Assembly: GCA_945859605.1 (NCBI GenBank)
Contig: OX243825.1
Location: 318,270-382,269 of the forward strand
Direction: 5' to 3'
Length of the DNA: 64,000 nt
Source: Lumbricus rubellus
Lineage: Eukaryota; Annelida; Clitellata; Crassiclitellata; Lumbricidae
A program made the translations under genes and the position numbers. A model generated the notes under the pieces. It did no database searches. It had not been told where the DNA came from and worked only from the letters and a program-made list of their open reading frames with translations. Below are positions 1 to 11,305 of this stretch, one piece after another (positions within the stretch are counted from its first letter, which is position 1; the number at the start of each line of letters is the position of its first letter).

Positions 1-590
1 CTCCTCCTCCTCCTCCTCCTCCTCCTCCTCCTCCTCCTCCTCCTCCTCCTCCTCCTCCTCTTCACCACCTCTCGACGAAATAATCTCTCCTCTCCACCAC
101 TGCCACCTCCACCTCCACCTCCTCCTCCTTCTCCTCCTTCGCTTCCATCTTTTTCTCTTCCAACTCCTCTTCCCCACCTTTTCTCACTTTCTTCGGCCTC
201 TTCCTCTTCTCTTCGTCCTTCTCCACCTCCCCCTCTTCCTCCTCTTCATTCTCTTCCTTCATCTTCTCTTCCTCTTCCCTCACCGCCTCCTCATTCAACT
301 CTTTGTTGTCTTCTTCCACTTCCTCCTTCTCTTCCACCTCTGCTTCCTCCTCCTATTTTTCTCCTCTTTCTCCTCCTCCCTTGTCTTCCTCCTCCTCTTC
401 CTTCTTCTCTTCTTCCTCATTCTCTTCCTCCTCCTCTTCCTTCTTCTCTTCTTCCTCATTCTCTTCCTCCTCCTCTTCCTTCTTCTCTTCTTCCTCATTC
501 TCTTCCTCCTCCTCTTCCTTCTTCTCTTCTTTCTCTTCCTCCTCATTTTCCTCTCTTTTTTCCTCATCAGTATCTTCAGAGACAAAACAT
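1..590. repeat. Pyrimidine-rich tandem repeats (CTC/TCC and 39-bp unit)
   Basis: The first 60 bases are a perfect CTC/TCC trinucleotide run. The tract stays almost purely pyrimidine, and at about 376-530 it forms a 39-bp unit repeated about 3.5 times, marked by CCTCATT recurring every 39 bases. Ser-rich plus-strand and Glu/Lys/Arg-rich minus-strand open frames here are repeat products, not genes. Confidence 0.9.
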
Positions 591-965
591 CTCCTCAACA
601 ATTCACCACCAACACAAACCTTCGAATTACCCGAATGCAATAAATCCAATCACCACCAAACTTAGACAAACCTAAAATATACAGATAAAATATAAAGATA
701 AGTTACAGATAAGTTACAAATTCATTCATTAAACAACATACATGCGCTTGCATAAGCATGAATTATGTCTACGCATATTAATGCATATATAGAGAGATTA
801 TATAAATATATTGTATATATCTATGTATATTAGATAAGTTGTATGTATAATATGTGCGAACTAATTTCACACACACACTGCCATCGACGTAGACGTGGAA
901 TACAAATGCATGCGTTCGTCGGAAGACATCGAAGAAGGAAAGTCAGCGGTATATACATACATATG

Positions 966-1001
<36 letters not shown>

Positions 1002-1070
1002 CATATGTATGTATACGAGGGTTAAAGGTCAGATAAATTGCCATCGTAATTCGCTTCTTATTCTGATCAT
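591..1070. other. AT-rich spacer
   Basis: Ordinary AT-rich sequence with a TA/ACATAT run at about 948-1015. No gene or splice-bounded exon was recognised. Confidence 0.5.
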
Positions 1071-1480
1071 ATCGTCTGTCTGTCTGTCTGTCTGTTTATT
1101 CGTCTGTATGTCTGTTCGTCTGTCTGTTTGACCGTCTGTCTGTCTGTCTGTCTCTCTCTGTCTCTCTCTCTCTTACTCCTCCTTCTTCTCTTTCTCGTCC
1201 TCTGTCTTCTCCTATTCGTCTTCCGCTCAGTCCTTGTCTGTTTGACCGCTTGCCTGTCTGTCTGTCTGTCCGTCTGTATGTCTGTCTGTTTGACCGTCCT
1301 CCTCATCCTCCTTCTCGTCCTCGTCCTTTTATCTCTCCTCCTATTCGTCTGCCGCTCAGTCTGTCTCTGTCTGTTTGACCGCTTGCCTGTCTGCCTATTT
1401 GTATCTGTTCGTCACAGTCTGCTTGTGTATTTGTCTCTCTGCCTCTCAAACCGTCTCTCCCATTCTACTTACTTATTTAA
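1071..1480. repeat. CTGT tetranucleotide cluster
   Basis: Imperfect CTGT arrays (about 1075-1160, 1250-1300 and 1340-1440) are separated by CT-rich sequence. The intermediate sequence recurs (CGTCTTCCGCTCAGTC and CGTCTGCCGCTCAGTC), which points to local duplication of a longer block. Confidence 0.8.
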
Positions 1481-2490
1481 CGTCGTCATAGTGATGACGC
1501 ATGCGCGTGCATCAACAAACCACCGGTCTCCATGACGACGACGACGACGGCATTTATGTTGCGCTTAAATATTTATTAGATTTAAGTTGACGCCGTTGAG
1601 ATTGAAACGACGTTTATGACAGAAACCGATGACGGTTTCGAGTGAAACGGAAACCGGTTTCAATGACCAACACGGGTAATAATTAATTATGCAAATGCTT
1701 AAATGATGGATAAATTACTGGATGGAAAAGTGTAGGGAGGAATATTGTATGAAGGAAGAGATACGCGGAGGAATGGGAGGCTGGTTGAATTAGATTAATG
1801 GATGGATTGATGGATGGATGGACGGATGGATGTATGGATGTTTAAATTTATTTTGTTATTTTATTTTTCAACAAATTTAAATTTTTTTCCTCAACCAAAA
1901 CCGCAAACAAACATAATAGAATTATTATGGCTGTGAACAATACTTTAACACAATTTTGGTTAAGAAGGGGAAACCCAGAAGGGATGGACAATCCCGCTAA
2001 TAGGGCCACCCATTATTCGTGCAATGGATGGATGGATGGATGGATGTATGGATGGATGACTGCATAGATAGATGGATTTATGGATGGATGACTGCATGGA
2101 TATATGGATGATGGATGGATTGATGGATGATGGATGGATGCATGGATGTATGGATGTATGGATGTATGGATGGATGACTGCATGGATAGATCTCAGTGTA
2201 GATGAGAGGCGTTTGTATGGGTGGATGGATGAATGAAATTATGTGAGGATGGATGGAAGTGTGGATACATTAATTTTATCGGCTATTATATACACACTGT
2301 TATACAGTATACAATGTATACATTATACGTTATTATAGGATGCAAGTGAAATAACACATCGCGAGAGATGCATCGATGCACAGATGAAAGTTCAGCTATG
2401 CAGCGTTGCATTCAATTGTTTCAGAGTTCATTACTCACATGCCAAGGTCATTTGTCATCGAAGCAATTTTAGCATCTCTTCTTCTGAAAG
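1481..2490. repeat. Non-coding region with GGAT (ATGG) repeats
   Basis: Unassigned sequence with degenerate GGAT tetranucleotide runs at about 1795-1840 and 2025-2245. The stretch between them (about 1845-2020) is unique AT-rich DNA. No gene was recognised. Confidence 0.6.
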
Positions 2491-2495
2491 TCTGA

Positions 2496-3425
2496 TTAAT
2501 GAAAGTGAGAGGAGAGTGAGAGGAGAGTGAGAGGAGAGTGAGAGGAGAGTGAGAGGAAGAGAGACGAAGGCATGGGAAGAGAGACAAAGGCAGAGGAATA
2601 GAGACAAAGGCAGAGGAAGAGAGACAAAGGCAGAGGAAGAGAGACAAAGGCAGAGGAATAGAGACAAAGGCAGAGGAAGAGAGACAAAGGCAGAGGAAGA
2701 GAGACAAAGGCAGAGGAAGAGAGACAAAGGCAGAGGAAGAGAGACAAAGGCAGAGGAATAGAGACAAAGGCAGAGGAATAGAGACAAAGGCAGAGGAAGA
2801 GAGACAAAGGCAGAGGAAGAGAGACAAAGGCAGAGGAATAGAGACAAAGGCAGAGGAAGAGAGACAAAGGCAGAGGAAGAGAGACAAAGGCAGAGGAAGA
2901 GAGACAAAGGCAGAGGAATAGAGACAAAGGCAGAGGAAGAGAGACAAAGGCAGAGGAATAGAGACAAAGGCAGAGGAATAGAGACAAAGGCAGAGGAAGA
3001 GAGACAAAGGCAGAGGAAGAGAGACAAAGGCAGAGGAATAGAGACAAAGGCAGAGGAAGAGAGACAAAGGCAGAGGAATAGAGACAAAGGCAGAGGAAGA
3101 GAGACAAAGGCAGAGGAATAGAGACAAAGGCAGAGGAAGAGAGACAAAGGCAGAGGAAGAGAGACAAAGGCAGAGGAATAGAGACAAAAGCAGAGGAAGA
3201 GAGACAAGGCAGAGGAAGAGAGACAAAGGCAGAGGAATAGAGACAAAGGCAGAGGAAGAGAGACAAAGGCAGAGGAAGAGAGACAAAGGCAGAGGAATAG
3301 AGACGAAAGCATGGGAAGAGAGACAAAGGCAGAGGAAGAGAGACAAAGGCAGAGGAATAGAGACAAAGGCAGAGGAAGAGAGACAAAGGCAGAGGAAGAA
3401 AGAAGAAGGCAGAGGAAGAGAGCAA
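2496..3425. repeat. 20-bp minisatellite (GAGACAAAGGCAGAGGAAKA)
   Basis: An 11-bp GAGTGAGAGGA run (2496-2555) leads into about 43 copies of a 20-bp unit. Copies differ mainly by G or T at the penultimate position (AAGA or AATA). Because 20 is not a multiple of 3 and the minus strand of the unit has no stop codon, all three minus frames stay open and read as a 20-residue Ser/Leu/Cys-rich repeat. No gene is inferred. Confidence 0.95.
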
Positions 3426-3780
3426 GAGCATGAGGATATAGGAAGAGGATTGAGAGGATTGAGAGGATCAAGTGAGGATGGAAGATGAAGAGGTTGGAGA
3501 AGAGCAATGAAGACTAAGTGGTGGTGAGGAATAAGAGGACTGTGGGGGAAATGGTGGCGGGGGTGGGGGGGGAGGAGTAGGAGAGAGAGGGATCAGATCT
3601 GACCAATGTTTTTACTCTCATCTTCTTTTATGCGTAGTTATTATTCTGTCGAACGAAGATAATCATTCAACGTTTTTTTTCAATTGAATTATCCCGATTG
3701 CGTTTCGTAGATTAATTCCGTTGACTAAAATTTATGCTCAGATGATATGGATCTCCGTGGTGAGAAGGTTGGTCAGTAGA
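3426..3780. other. Unassigned spacer
   Basis: Purine-rich sequence grading into unique AT-rich DNA. No gene or mobile-element terminus was recognised. Confidence 0.4.
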
Positions 3781-3799
3781 TGGCGCTTATTCGGTTTGT

Positions 3800-4275
3800 A
3801 TTTGGTCAGCTCGTATTTGCTCGGTTGACCCACGGTCAGTTTGTGTTTACTCTTCTTGTATTTGATCAGTAATCATTTGGTCAGGCGATGCTATGTCATT
3901 TGGTGTTTGGTCAGTTTGTGTTTGGTCATTTTATGTTTGGTCATTTTATGTTTTGTCATTTTATGTTTGGTCAGTGTGTGTTTGGTCAGTTTGTGTTTGG
4001 TCATTGTATGTTTGGTCAGTTTGTATTTGGTCATTTTATGTTTGGTCATTTTATGTTTGGTCATTTTATGTTTGGTCATTTTGTGTTTGGTCATTTTATG
4101 TTTGGTCATTTTATGTTTGGTCATTTCATGTTTGGTCATTTTATGTTTGGCCATTTTATGTTTGGTCAGTGTGTGTTTGACCAGTGTTTGTGCTTGGTCA
4201 GTGTTTGTTTGGTCAGTTTGTAATCGGTTTGTGTTTGTGTTTGAACAGTGTTTGTGTTTGGTCATGTGGTGTTTG
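3800..4275. repeat. 15-bp minisatellite (TTTGGTCATTTTATG)
   Basis: A 15-bp unit is repeated roughly 25-30 times with substitutions (CATT/CAGT, TTATG/TTGTG). Since 15 is a multiple of 3, frames stay open and give short hydrophobic repeats. No start context or homology suggests a gene. Confidence 0.9.
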
Positions 4276-4980
4276 TTTGGTGGCGTCCGTTGACATCGTC
4301 TTATAATATTTCTTTGATTTTGTGTCGACGGAATATTTAAATCCGATTTCCATTTGACAGATGCAGCTTATGTTGATCGATGGAGACAGAAAACATTCAC
4401 TTCATTGATCATTCATCCACCCAACCATTCATTCCTCTGCTCCACTCATTTCTCCACTCATTCATTCACATTTCTCCTTCACTCATTTCTCCTTCACTGA
4501 TTTCTCCACTAATTTCCCCACACATTCATTCACATTCCTTCACTCATTCCTTCCCCCAATCCCTCACTAATTCCTCCACACTTTCCCCCCACTCAATTCA
4601 TTGCACCTCAAAGTCCTTGATGCATGTGGCGCAGCTTAGAGGATTTAGTGCACCATAATCAGTGTGGCTCAAGGTAGCTGAACACTTTGAGTCTTGATGC
4701 GGTTTTAGGTTGTGAAAAACAAGCACCTTGATTCATACATGTATGACTTGGGATTATTTGGTATGCTAAGGACTAAAAGAGGACATGGCTTATGATTATA
4801 GAGGCCGAATGGATTGTTTGACTTCTGATGCGATGTTTGGCTTAAGTCGGTTCATGTTCTGCAGCAGAGACGACGGGAGAAGATCGGTTGTTTTTGGCTG
4901 GATTTGCATCACCAGACATGTCCTATCAATCACTACTGTCATCATCGCAAACAGAATTTCTCATCCAACGATTATTCGCT
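4276..4980. other. Non-coding spacer with TCATTC-rich tract
   Basis: TCATTC/CTCCACT-rich degenerate sequence at about 4400-4590, then unique sequence. No gene recognised. Confidence 0.4.
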
Positions 4981-4984
4981 GCAT

Positions 4985-5520
4985 GAAAGGATGGATGGAT
5001 AGATGGATGGATGGATGGATGGATGGAAGGATGGATGGATAGATGGATGGATAGATGGATGGATGGATGGATGGATAGATGGAAGGATAGATGGAAGGAA
5101 GGATGGATGGATTTATGGATGGATGGATGGATGGATGTATGGATGGATAGATGGAAGGATGGATGGATGGATAGATGGAAGGATGGATGGATGGATGGAT
5201 GGAAGGATGGAAGGAAGGATGGATGGATGTATGGAGGAGGCGGCTAAAGGTAAGCTCTGATCGTAACTTCCGGTTTCGGTTGCTATGCCAACGCCTGGGA
5301 AATCGAGGCATCGTTGGTCGTCGTCGTCGTCGTAAGAGGGCAGAGTGGAGCAATGGATGGAAGGAGGAATGGATAGGTGGATGGAACGAGTGGATAGGTG
5401 GATGGAACGAGTGGATAGGTGGATGGAACGAGTGGATAGGTGGATGGAACGAGTGGATAGGTGGATGGAACGAGTGGATAGGTGGATGGAACGAATGGAT
5501 AGGTGGATGGAAATAATAGA
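4985..5520. repeat. GGAT tetranucleotide array and 21-bp minisatellite
   Basis: Positions 4988-5235 are (GGAT)n with GGAA and TAGA variants. Positions 5375-5515 hold about 6-7 copies of a 21-bp unit (GTGGATAGGTGGATGGAACGA). The two arrays flank about 110 bp of unique sequence and share the GGATGGA core. Confidence 0.9.
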
Positions 5521-6630
5521 AGGATGGATGGAAAAAGTGGATCGATGAGAAAATAATAAATTGATGAACACATAAGAAACAGATTTTCATTTCGTTCTCT
5601 TTGCTTTTTCTACTCAATCTCAAAATTATGATAATATTATAAATGCAATCGTCAACGCACACATTTATGCGGCGCCTTTATTACGTGACTTGCTTGACCC
5701 TGATATTAAGAGATTCTCTCATGATGATATACTGATGTCATGCGTCGGCTGTTTCCGCCTCTTCTCGGCTTTCTACGTCGCATTTCGACCAGACTCCACC
5801 TAGCGGTGGCAGTCACCAACATCGACCGCCAAGTCATGCTGCTGACTGCTGAGCGCTATGCATTGTTTACGCAAGACTTTCATTCGAAATGTGGCTGATT
5901 ATTATTATTCTGGAACGTTAAGTGTAATTGATAGTTGTATAAAACAGATTCATTCAAGAGACAGAAAGAGAAAGAGAGGAATACAGACAGATCCTGAGAC
6001 AGACACAGGCATTGGCTCAGATGGAGACACAGAAAGACACAGAGAGACACATAGAGACACCGAGAGACACAGAAAGACGCAGGCAGCGAAAGAGAGACAG
6101 AGACAGAGAGACAGAAAAACGCAGACAGAGGCAGAGATATAGAGACGGATAGAGACAGATCATGTGCATTTTACCCGCGGACCTTTCTCATTGTCCACCA
6201 CAATAAGTTCAATAACAGCCACTTGATCGAACCATGCGCTGCATAGTGTATACCACAAGCAGAGAAAAAGTTTAAGAAATTATATAATTTTGTCATCGCT
6301 TCTTCAAGCTTAAATGAGTTGCAATCACAAGGAAAGTCTCCATATAAATATCATTTCGTTTAAAAATGATCAATATTACCGAAAACGTATCACGATGAAT
6401 ATTATAATTCGCAATATCCAACACAATAATTGTTCTTTTCTGTAAAAACGTAGGAAGCGGTAAACATTAAATTAATTATCTATGAGAAAACAACGATTAA
6501 ATGGCTTCAATGGTTTCAAGGCAAAGACAAGAAAACTTCGATCGGTCAAACGACGACGAGGTAAGGCTTCAAGTGTTCGAAATTTTTGGTTCAGACGAAA
6601 TTGCAGCACGCAGCAAAACAAACGGGTTAT
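5521..6630. other. Unassigned sequence with GACA-rich tract
   Basis: Mostly unique. A degenerate GAGACACAGA tract runs about 5955-6150. No gene was recognised. The region lies beyond the 3' end of gene A. Confidence 0.4.
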
Positions 6631-6750
6631 CACGAGTTCTCACGAGACGAGTTCTCACGAGTTCTCACGAGACGAGTTCTCACGAGTTCTCACGAGACGA
6701 GTTCTCACGAGTTCTCACGAGTTCTTGCGAGTTCTTACGAGTTCTCACGA
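6631..6750. repeat. Short minisatellite (GTTCTCACGAG / ACGA)
   Basis: Tandem GAGTTCTCACGAGACGA units about 11-15 bp long, degenerating rightward into GAGTTCTTGCGAGTTCTTACGA. Confidence 0.85.
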
Positions 6751-6909
6751 ATTCTACCTTTTTGCGACGGTGATGCTCAAACTGTCTGATGTCGCTGATC
6801 TTGACGAGTTGTATCCATTATCCATGCAGACTGAATGTTGACGTATATATACATGTATAGTACGAATAAGTTTTTGAAATCTCGATGAATCTGAAATGCC
6901 TCGCGTAAA

Positions 6910-6963
6910 AAATAATAATTTAATAATAATAACAATAATGATAATGATGATGATGATAGTAAT

Positions 6964-7055
<92 letters not shown>

Positions 7056-7110
7056 GTAATAGTGATAACAATGATGATGATGATGTTGACAATCTTGATG
7101 ATGATGGAAT
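6910..7110. repeat. (AAT)n microsatellite downstream of gene A
   Basis: About 150 bp of AAT trinucleotides with AAC and GAT variants. It lies 50-250 bases beyond the gene A stop codon, so it is probably in the 3' UTR or just past it. Confidence 0.85.
6919..6924 (-). promoter_or_regulatory. Possible variant polyadenylation signal of gene A
   Basis: The plus strand reads TTTAAT, which is ATTAAA on the gene strand, about 230 nt past the gene A stop. It sits at the edge of an AT-rich microsatellite, so a chance match is likely. No AATAAA was seen closer. Confidence 0.2.
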
Positions 7111-7154
7111 TACTGCAGCTGTAGAGATAATCATCCCGTCTGTATAACTGTCAC

Positions 7155-8003
7155 TCAGACAATGACTGTACTGCATCCGGAGTATGTCAGATCCGCTCCA
7201 TTGACCGCGCGATGCTGCTGCTGATGCTGCTGCTGAGGCTGAGGCTGAGGCTGATGATGCTGTTGCCTGATGTGGAACGTTGAGCTCTTACCTACGACGT
7301 CTCCTTGATAACGACTACCATTCAGTTGCTTAGCAACGTAAGTTAGGTTGCTGGAGGCATGGTCTGAAGCTTGTGGCGGTGGTGATGATGTTGCGAATGT
7401 GTCTGGGTGTGGGGGCGGCGGTTGAGGGGTGGCACAGGTAGAGGAGGAAGAGGAGAAGGACGTCCTGGTTGGCGCTCCCACCACCGCCCCCACCGCCGCC
7501 GCCATCGCCGGGGTCGGGTGATGTCTAGGTAGCGTCAGTGATTGATGTAACGATGGTCGAAGAACACCCGGTGGTAGCTGGCCATAAGCTGAACTGCCAC
7601 AAACACCGTACTGAGAAGATGCTCCTCCACCACCACCACCACCACCACCACCACCACCACCACCACCACCACCACCACCACCACCACCACCACCACCACC
7701 ACCACCACCACCACCACCACCACCACCACCACCACCACCACCACCACCACCACCACCACCACCACCACCACCACCACCAGCAGCAGCTGAACGACTCGCC
7801 GACTGCGGCCAGAAATATGACGACGATGACGTCACTGCAAATGACGACGATGACGTAGCTGCTGACGTCGGATGATGACGTATGGTGCAGTAGAGTTGGT
7901 CCTTTCGATGAGTGACGTCACCACCCTCTTCGCTGTATCCACGTCCGCTGTCCGCACAGGATCCTTCCTCAGTTGATTGGAGACTGTCCTTGTCCAACTC
8001 CCT
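7155..8003 (-). CDS. Protocadherin gene A, terminal exon: cytoplasmic tail
   Basis: This is the last 282 codons plus stop of gene A, joined to 12355-12444. On the gene strand TTTTGTCTGTAG precedes AGG (Arg) at 8003, giving a phase-0 acceptor that matches the phase-0 donors upstream. The exon starts with an acidic stretch and the motif SCADSGRGYSEEGG, which is nearly shared with the terminal exon at 61221-62090. A run of about 50 glycines follows (perfect CAC repeat, 7628-7779), then Ser/Pro-rich and Gln/His-rich segments. The last residues are V-I-V, a possible class II PDZ ligand. By family knowledge, protocadherin tails recruit adaptors and cytoskeletal regulators; the partners here are unknown. 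The poly-Gly run may be expanded or mis-sized in the assembly. Confidence 0.85.
   Translation of the reverse strand, partial: RELDKDSLQSTEEGSCADSGRGYSEEGGDVTHRKDQLYCTIRHHPTSAATSSSSFAVTSSSSYFWPQSASRSAAAGGGGGGGGGGGGGGGGGGGGGGGGGGGGGGGGGGGGGGGGGGGGGGGGGGGGASSQYGVCGSSAYGQLPPGVLRPSLHQSLTLPRHHPTPAMAAAVGAVVGAPTRTSFSSSSSTCATPQPPPPHPDTFATSSPPPQASDHASSNLTYVAKQLNGSRYQGDVVGKSSTFHIRQQHHQPQPQPQQQHQQQHRAVNGADLTYSGCSTVIV
7628..7779. repeat. Perfect (CAC)n microsatellite inside a coding exon
   Basis: About 150 bp of uninterrupted CAC. On the gene strand it is in frame as glycine codons within the gene A tail. Length changes in multiples of three would be tolerated in frame. Confidence 0.95.
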
Positions 8004-8045
8004 CTACAGACAAAACACCAACGTTGTCTTATCACAACCGTCAAT

Positions 8046-8046
8046 T

Positions 8047-8135
<89 letters not shown>

Positions 8136-8200
8136 AACAACAATAACAACAATAACAACAATAACAGCAGCAGCAACAACAGCAACAGCAGCAACAACAA
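8046..8200. repeat. (CAA)n microsatellite
   Basis: Perfect CAA repeat to about 8132, then AACAAT and CAG variants. On the gene A strand it is a TTG repeat ending about 40 bases before the terminal-exon acceptor, so length changes could influence splicing (inference). Confidence 0.9.
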
Positions 8201-8479
8201 CTGCAAAATGTCATTATCACAAATATCGATCAACATCACGAGTACATCATTATTGTCAATATTATTGTCAACATCATTTCTGGTTGAATCATTGTCTTTC
8301 TTACGTCAAGAGAATGGTGAGAGGAAGAGGACAGATTTCCGGATGGATGAAGGACAAAGGTGATTGGAAAACAATTGAAAGAAGGAGGAACAAAAGATGA
8401 GAAGAAGACAAAGAACGATTTGATGAAAGATTCAAGCCCGTCAAAGGATGTTTGGTCTTTGCAGAGTGTGAGAGAACCA

Positions 8480-8650
8480 CAGACAATGATCCAATATGTC
8501 TCTCATATCTGAAGACAATTCCAATAAGACAATGATCCAATATTTCTCTCATATCTGAAGACAATTGAAAAGAGACAATGATTCCAATGAGACAATGATT
8601 CCAATAAGACAATGATTCCAGTGAGACAATGATTCCAATGAGACAATGAT
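8480..8650. repeat. Short tandem repeat (GACAATGATTCCAATGA)
   Basis: Degenerate 17-bp units, plus a 55-bp duplicated block containing CTCTCATATCTGAAGACAAT seen twice (about 8498 and 8546). Confidence 0.8.
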
Positions 8651-8989
8651 TCGTTTGTCAGGCGATCGTCGCAGACGTCTTTTCTCAGCCGAAGTTGAAG
8701 AGAAGAAATTGAAGAAAAGCGATTCATATGAAACCGGAAACGATCAACTCTCGAAACCTGACGATCGTATGTCGCCGGTTCCATCATTTGATCACGTGTC
8801 TATGTATATGAACATTTATATAACGCCCTAACAAGAATCTCACGAATGCGCTCATCATCATCATCTTCACCATCATCCCAACGATGACAACGAAATGGAA
8901 CAAAGCCATTCAGTCATCGTCTTCAACATCACATCATATACATCTCTATTTGCCTCTGCAGTCTCTGTTTGTCACCATCCGTTTATCTG

Positions 8990-9085
8990 TCTCTATCTCT
9001 GTCTCTGTCTGTATGTCTCTGTCTGTATGTCTCTGTCTGTATGTCTCTGTCTGTATGTCTCTCTCTCTTTCTCTCTCCCCCTCCC
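8990..9085. repeat. CTCTGTCTGTATGT tandem repeat
   Basis: Four to five copies of a 14-bp CTCTGTCTGTATGT unit, then a CT-rich tail. Confidence 0.8.
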
Positions 9086-9549
9086 TTCCTCCCATCGCGA
9101 TCTGTGTGGTTCTGCCTATGCTTCTCTCCGTTTATGTCTGTCTATCTATCTTTCTGTTTGCATCAATATGTCTCGCTCACTTTCGCTTTGGAAACCGGAT
9201 TCTCGAGAAGAAGAAGAACAACAAGAACAAGACTCGCGTCATCGCAGAAATCGTGACGAGAATCCGCGATGGTGATGATCGGAGGTCGAAGGTCAAGAGG
9301 ATCAAGTGCTGCCACCATGCGACGACGACGACGATGATGACGACGACGACGACATTTTTGTTGGCAGACGACGACATTTTTGTTGGCAGACACTTGAGGA
9401 CGACGACGACTGACGACTGATGATGACGACGACGACGCTGCCATCATATGCAGATGTTGAATTGGTGATGGAGCATCGTCACCCGGTCTCCCCCATTGGG
9501 ATTTGAATTTCCATTCGACGAAGTCACATCGATGCATTCCAATGACAAC

Positions 9550-9625
9550 CGACCACTGACCTAATGACCTTCACTGACCTAATGACCTTCTCTGACCTAA
9601 TGACCTTCACTGACCTAATAACTTT
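9550..9625. repeat. 18-bp tandem repeat (TGACCTAATGACCTTCAC)
   Basis: About four copies of an 18-bp unit. It contains the hexamer TGACCT repeatedly, which resembles a nuclear-receptor half-site, but in a tandem array this may be coincidental. Confidence 0.8.
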
Positions 9626-10098
9626 CATCTTATATGACTTATTCTCAGTCCATCTGAACTTGAACTCTTCTACTCTCCTCACATCTATCGCTCGCTTTCT
9701 CTCCTGCTCCTGCTGTTGCTGCTGTCGTCCCATGAATTAGATTCTCACCGCGCCTCTCATAAGCTTCTTGCTGCAGCGACGCTATATAAATATGCAATGA
9801 AGATTACTTGACCCCAATGAGCCAGAGTTTATAACTTCACCGAAGGAAACTTGACAGGGCCTGGAGTATACTAGACAATAGGAGACTAGAAACTATAGGA
9901 GACTAGACAGTATATAGGAGACTAAACTGGATGAGAATAGACTAGACCGGAGGACACAGGATTGAATGAGTCGAGACTGGAATAAAACTAAATTGGAAGA
10001 GGCTATTGTAGACTAGACTACAGGCGACTTTAAAAAGACTAGCCTACCCAGGACCACAGTCTAGACTCTAGACTGAATCAAAGTAGACCAAGAGGTAC

Positions 10099-10180
10099 AT
10101 GCAATGCAATGCAATGTCAGCAATGCAATGTCAGCAATGCAATGCAATGCAATGCGATGCAATGCAATGCAATGCAACTG
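10099..10180. repeat. (CAATG)n pentanucleotide
   Basis: About 15 CAATG units, interrupted twice by TCAG. Confidence 0.9.
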
Positions 10181-10339
10181 CTGTTCAGTCTTTCCCATGG
10201 CATCTCATCGCATGATCAGCGAATGTCTTTCTTAGTCCTCCTCCTCTTTTTTTGTCCTCGTCCTCCTTCGCCTACTCGTCCTCTGCTCTGGGACCGAATG
10301 ACAAAATGCTTCGTAGAACAGATGCACACAGAGTCAGAT

Positions 10340-10374
<35 letters not shown>

Positions 10375-10427
10375 TGATGACGATGGTAGTGAGTGGGTGG
10401 GTGCGTATGTAAACAAAGCATTTCGAC

Positions 10428-11152
10428 GGTCGGTCGGTGGGTCGGTGGGTCGGTGGGTCAGAGGGTTGGTGGGTCGGTGGGTCAGAGGGTCGGTGGGTGG
10501 GTCGGTGGGTCAGAGGGTTGGTGGGTCGGTGGGTCAGAGGGTCGGTGGGTGGGTCGGTGGGTCAGAGGGTTGGTGGGTCGGTGGGTCAGAGGGTCGGTGG
10601 GTGGGTCGGTGGGTCAGAGGGTTGGTGGGTCGGTGGGTCAGAGGGTCGGTGGGTGGGTCGGTGGGTCAGAGGGTTGGTGGGTCGGTGGGTCAGAGGGTCG
10701 GTGGGTGGGTCGGTGGGTCAGAGGGTTGGTGGGTCGGTGGGTCAGAGGGTCGGTGGGTGGGTCGGTGGGTCAGAGGGTTGGTGGGTCGGTGGGTCAGAGG
10801 GTCGGTGGGTGGGTCGGTGGGTCAGAGGGTTGGTGGGTCGGTGGGTCAGAGGGTCGGTGGGTGGGTCGGTGGGTCAGAGGGTTGGTGGGTCGGTGGGTCA
10901 GAGGGTCGGTGGGTGGGTCGGTGGGTCAGAGGGTGGGTGGGTCGGTGGGTCAGAGGGTCGGTGGGTGGGTCGGTGGGTCAGAGGGTTGGTGGGTCGGTGG
11001 GTCAGAGGGTCGGTGGGTGGGTCGGTGGGTCAGAGGGTTGGTGGGTCGGTGGGTCAGAGGGTCGGTGGGTGGGTCGGTGGGTCAGAGGGTTGGTGGGTCG
11101 GTGGGTCAGAGGGTCGGTGGGTGGGTCGGTGGGTGGGTCGGTGGGTCGGTCG
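10428..11152. repeat. 52-bp G-rich minisatellite (G-quadruplex potential)
   Basis: About 13-14 nearly identical copies of a 52-bp unit built from GGGTCGGT, GGGTCAGA and GGGTTGGT. The phase marker GAGGGTTGG recurs at 10461, 10513 and 10565. Each unit carries many GGG runs separated by 3-5 bases, which fits the G-quadruplex pattern on the plus strand, the template strand for gene A. All plus frames stay open because the unit lacks stops; these are not genes. Confidence 0.95.
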
Positions 11153-11179
11153 ATGTCTGTGTTTGACTGATGTCTTTGA

Positions 11180-11305
11180 CTGCAGCGTCATCATCATCAT
11201 CGTCGTCGTTGTCATCATCATCGTAGTCGTCGTTGTCATCATCATCATCGTCGTCGTCGTTGTCATCATCATCATCGTCGTCGTCGTCGTCGTCGTCGTC
11301 GTGTG
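11180..11305. repeat. ATC/GTC trinucleotide array
   Basis: Interspersed ATC and GTC triplets ending in a perfect (GTC)n run. Confidence 0.9.
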
